Below, in pieces: positions 63,801-64,000 of a stretch of 64,000 nt of DNA (position 1 is the stretch's first letter; every line of letters starts with the position of its first letter). Both the position numbers and the translations under genes were made by a program. Source of the stretch: an uncultured Dokdonia sp. (lineage in GTDB: Bacteria; Bacteroidota; Bacteroidia; Flavobacteriales; Flavobacteriaceae); NCBI RefSeq assembly GCF_947496725.1, contig NZ_CANMDS010000001.1, positions 1 to 64,000 on the forward strand. Direction: 5' to 3'. The notes under the pieces are model-generated. The model was not told where the DNA came from. It did no database searches and saw only the letters and a program-made list of their open reading frames with translations.

Positions 63801-64000
63801 CTATTTTATATAAACCGTTTTTTTATTTACAAACTCTTGTATACCATCTAGCGATAGCTCCCTACCATAACCTGAAATCTTAGTCCCACCAAAAGGTAAG
63901 TTAGGATTACTCTTAACCATATCATTTACAAATACAGCACCATCGTCAAAAAGTGGTATAAGCTTCTCTATGCGCGCCTTATCTTGAGTAAAAATTGAGA
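63801..64000 (-). CDS. Aldehyde dehydrogenase, C-terminal end (5' part outside window)
   Basis: Only the last 66 codons are present. FVNDMVKSNPNLPFGGTKIS followed by GYGRELSLDGIQEFVNKKTV is the conserved C-terminus of NAD(P)-dependent aldehyde dehydrogenases. The best resemblance is to succinate-semialdehyde dehydrogenases. The catalytic cysteine lies outside the window. Confidence 0.9.
   Translation of the reverse strand, partial: SIFTQDKARIEKLIPLFDDGAVFVNDMVKSNPNLPFGGTKISGYGRELSLDGIQEFVNKKTVYIK

Overview
The window looks like chromosomal DNA from a marine member of the Flavobacteriaceae, close to Dokdonia/Krokinobacter or Leeuwenhoekiella. The DNA is AT-rich. Secreted proteins carry type IX secretion (CHU_C-type) C-termini, candidate -7 boxes read TAnnTTTG, Shine-Dalgarno sequences are scarce, and Bacteroidetes families such as DUF6503, YfhO and BatA-type MoxR/DUF58 loci are present. 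No insertion sequence, phage, integrase, rRNA operon or CRISPR array was seen.

Layout. 1-6.2 kb: two type IX secretion cargo proteins, one a giant repeat protein cut by the window edge, flank a tRNA-Ser/Pro/Arg cluster. 6.3-11.4 kb: topoisomerase IV (parE, a lipoprotein, parC). 11.6-13.8 kb: a DUF6503 protein converges with a seven-TM AraC-type regulator. 14.0-19.7 kb: a seven-gene biosynthetic operon (FAD oxidoreductase, methyltransferase, type III polyketide synthase, FabL-like reductase, FabZ-like dehydratase, ketosynthase, acyl carrier protein), probably making a tailored phenolic or pyrone lipid. 19.8-24.3 kb: envelope lipoproteins, a fused E1 2-oxoacid dehydrogenase and an NmrA-like protein. 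24.6-30.9 kb: a 2OG-Fe dioxygenase, an eIF1-like factor, a DUF1835 protein, a nucleoside phosphorylase, ppk1, a PBP-like protein and a tiny membrane protein. 31-35 kb: ung, mutS2, a DCC protein and a secreted basic protein. 35.2-42 kb: flippase, glycosyltransferase, YfhO and hisS. 42.2-45.4 kb: an ABC permease, a sodium:solute symporter and a CoA-binding protein. 45.8-53.6 kb: TRIC and RDD proteins, divergent from a SpoIIM/DUF4129/DUF4350/MoxR/DUF58 operon. 53.6-64 kb: purB, a gluconate operon ending in a beta-helix lipoprotein, two secreted proteins and the end of an aldehyde dehydrogenase gene.

The outstanding signal is a 16-bp perfect palindrome, CGCTTTCGCGAAAGCG. I count 14 complete and 12 slightly shortened copies, about one per 2.4 kb. 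Sixteen lie inside genes, read as AFAKA, LSRK(R) or FRES according to frame. Ten lie between genes, five of them 5-8 bp beyond a stop codon. It is not a terminator, a CRISPR or a known mobile element that I can name. It resembles a genome-wide iterated palindrome such as cyanobacterial HIP1 and may be a binding or modification site.
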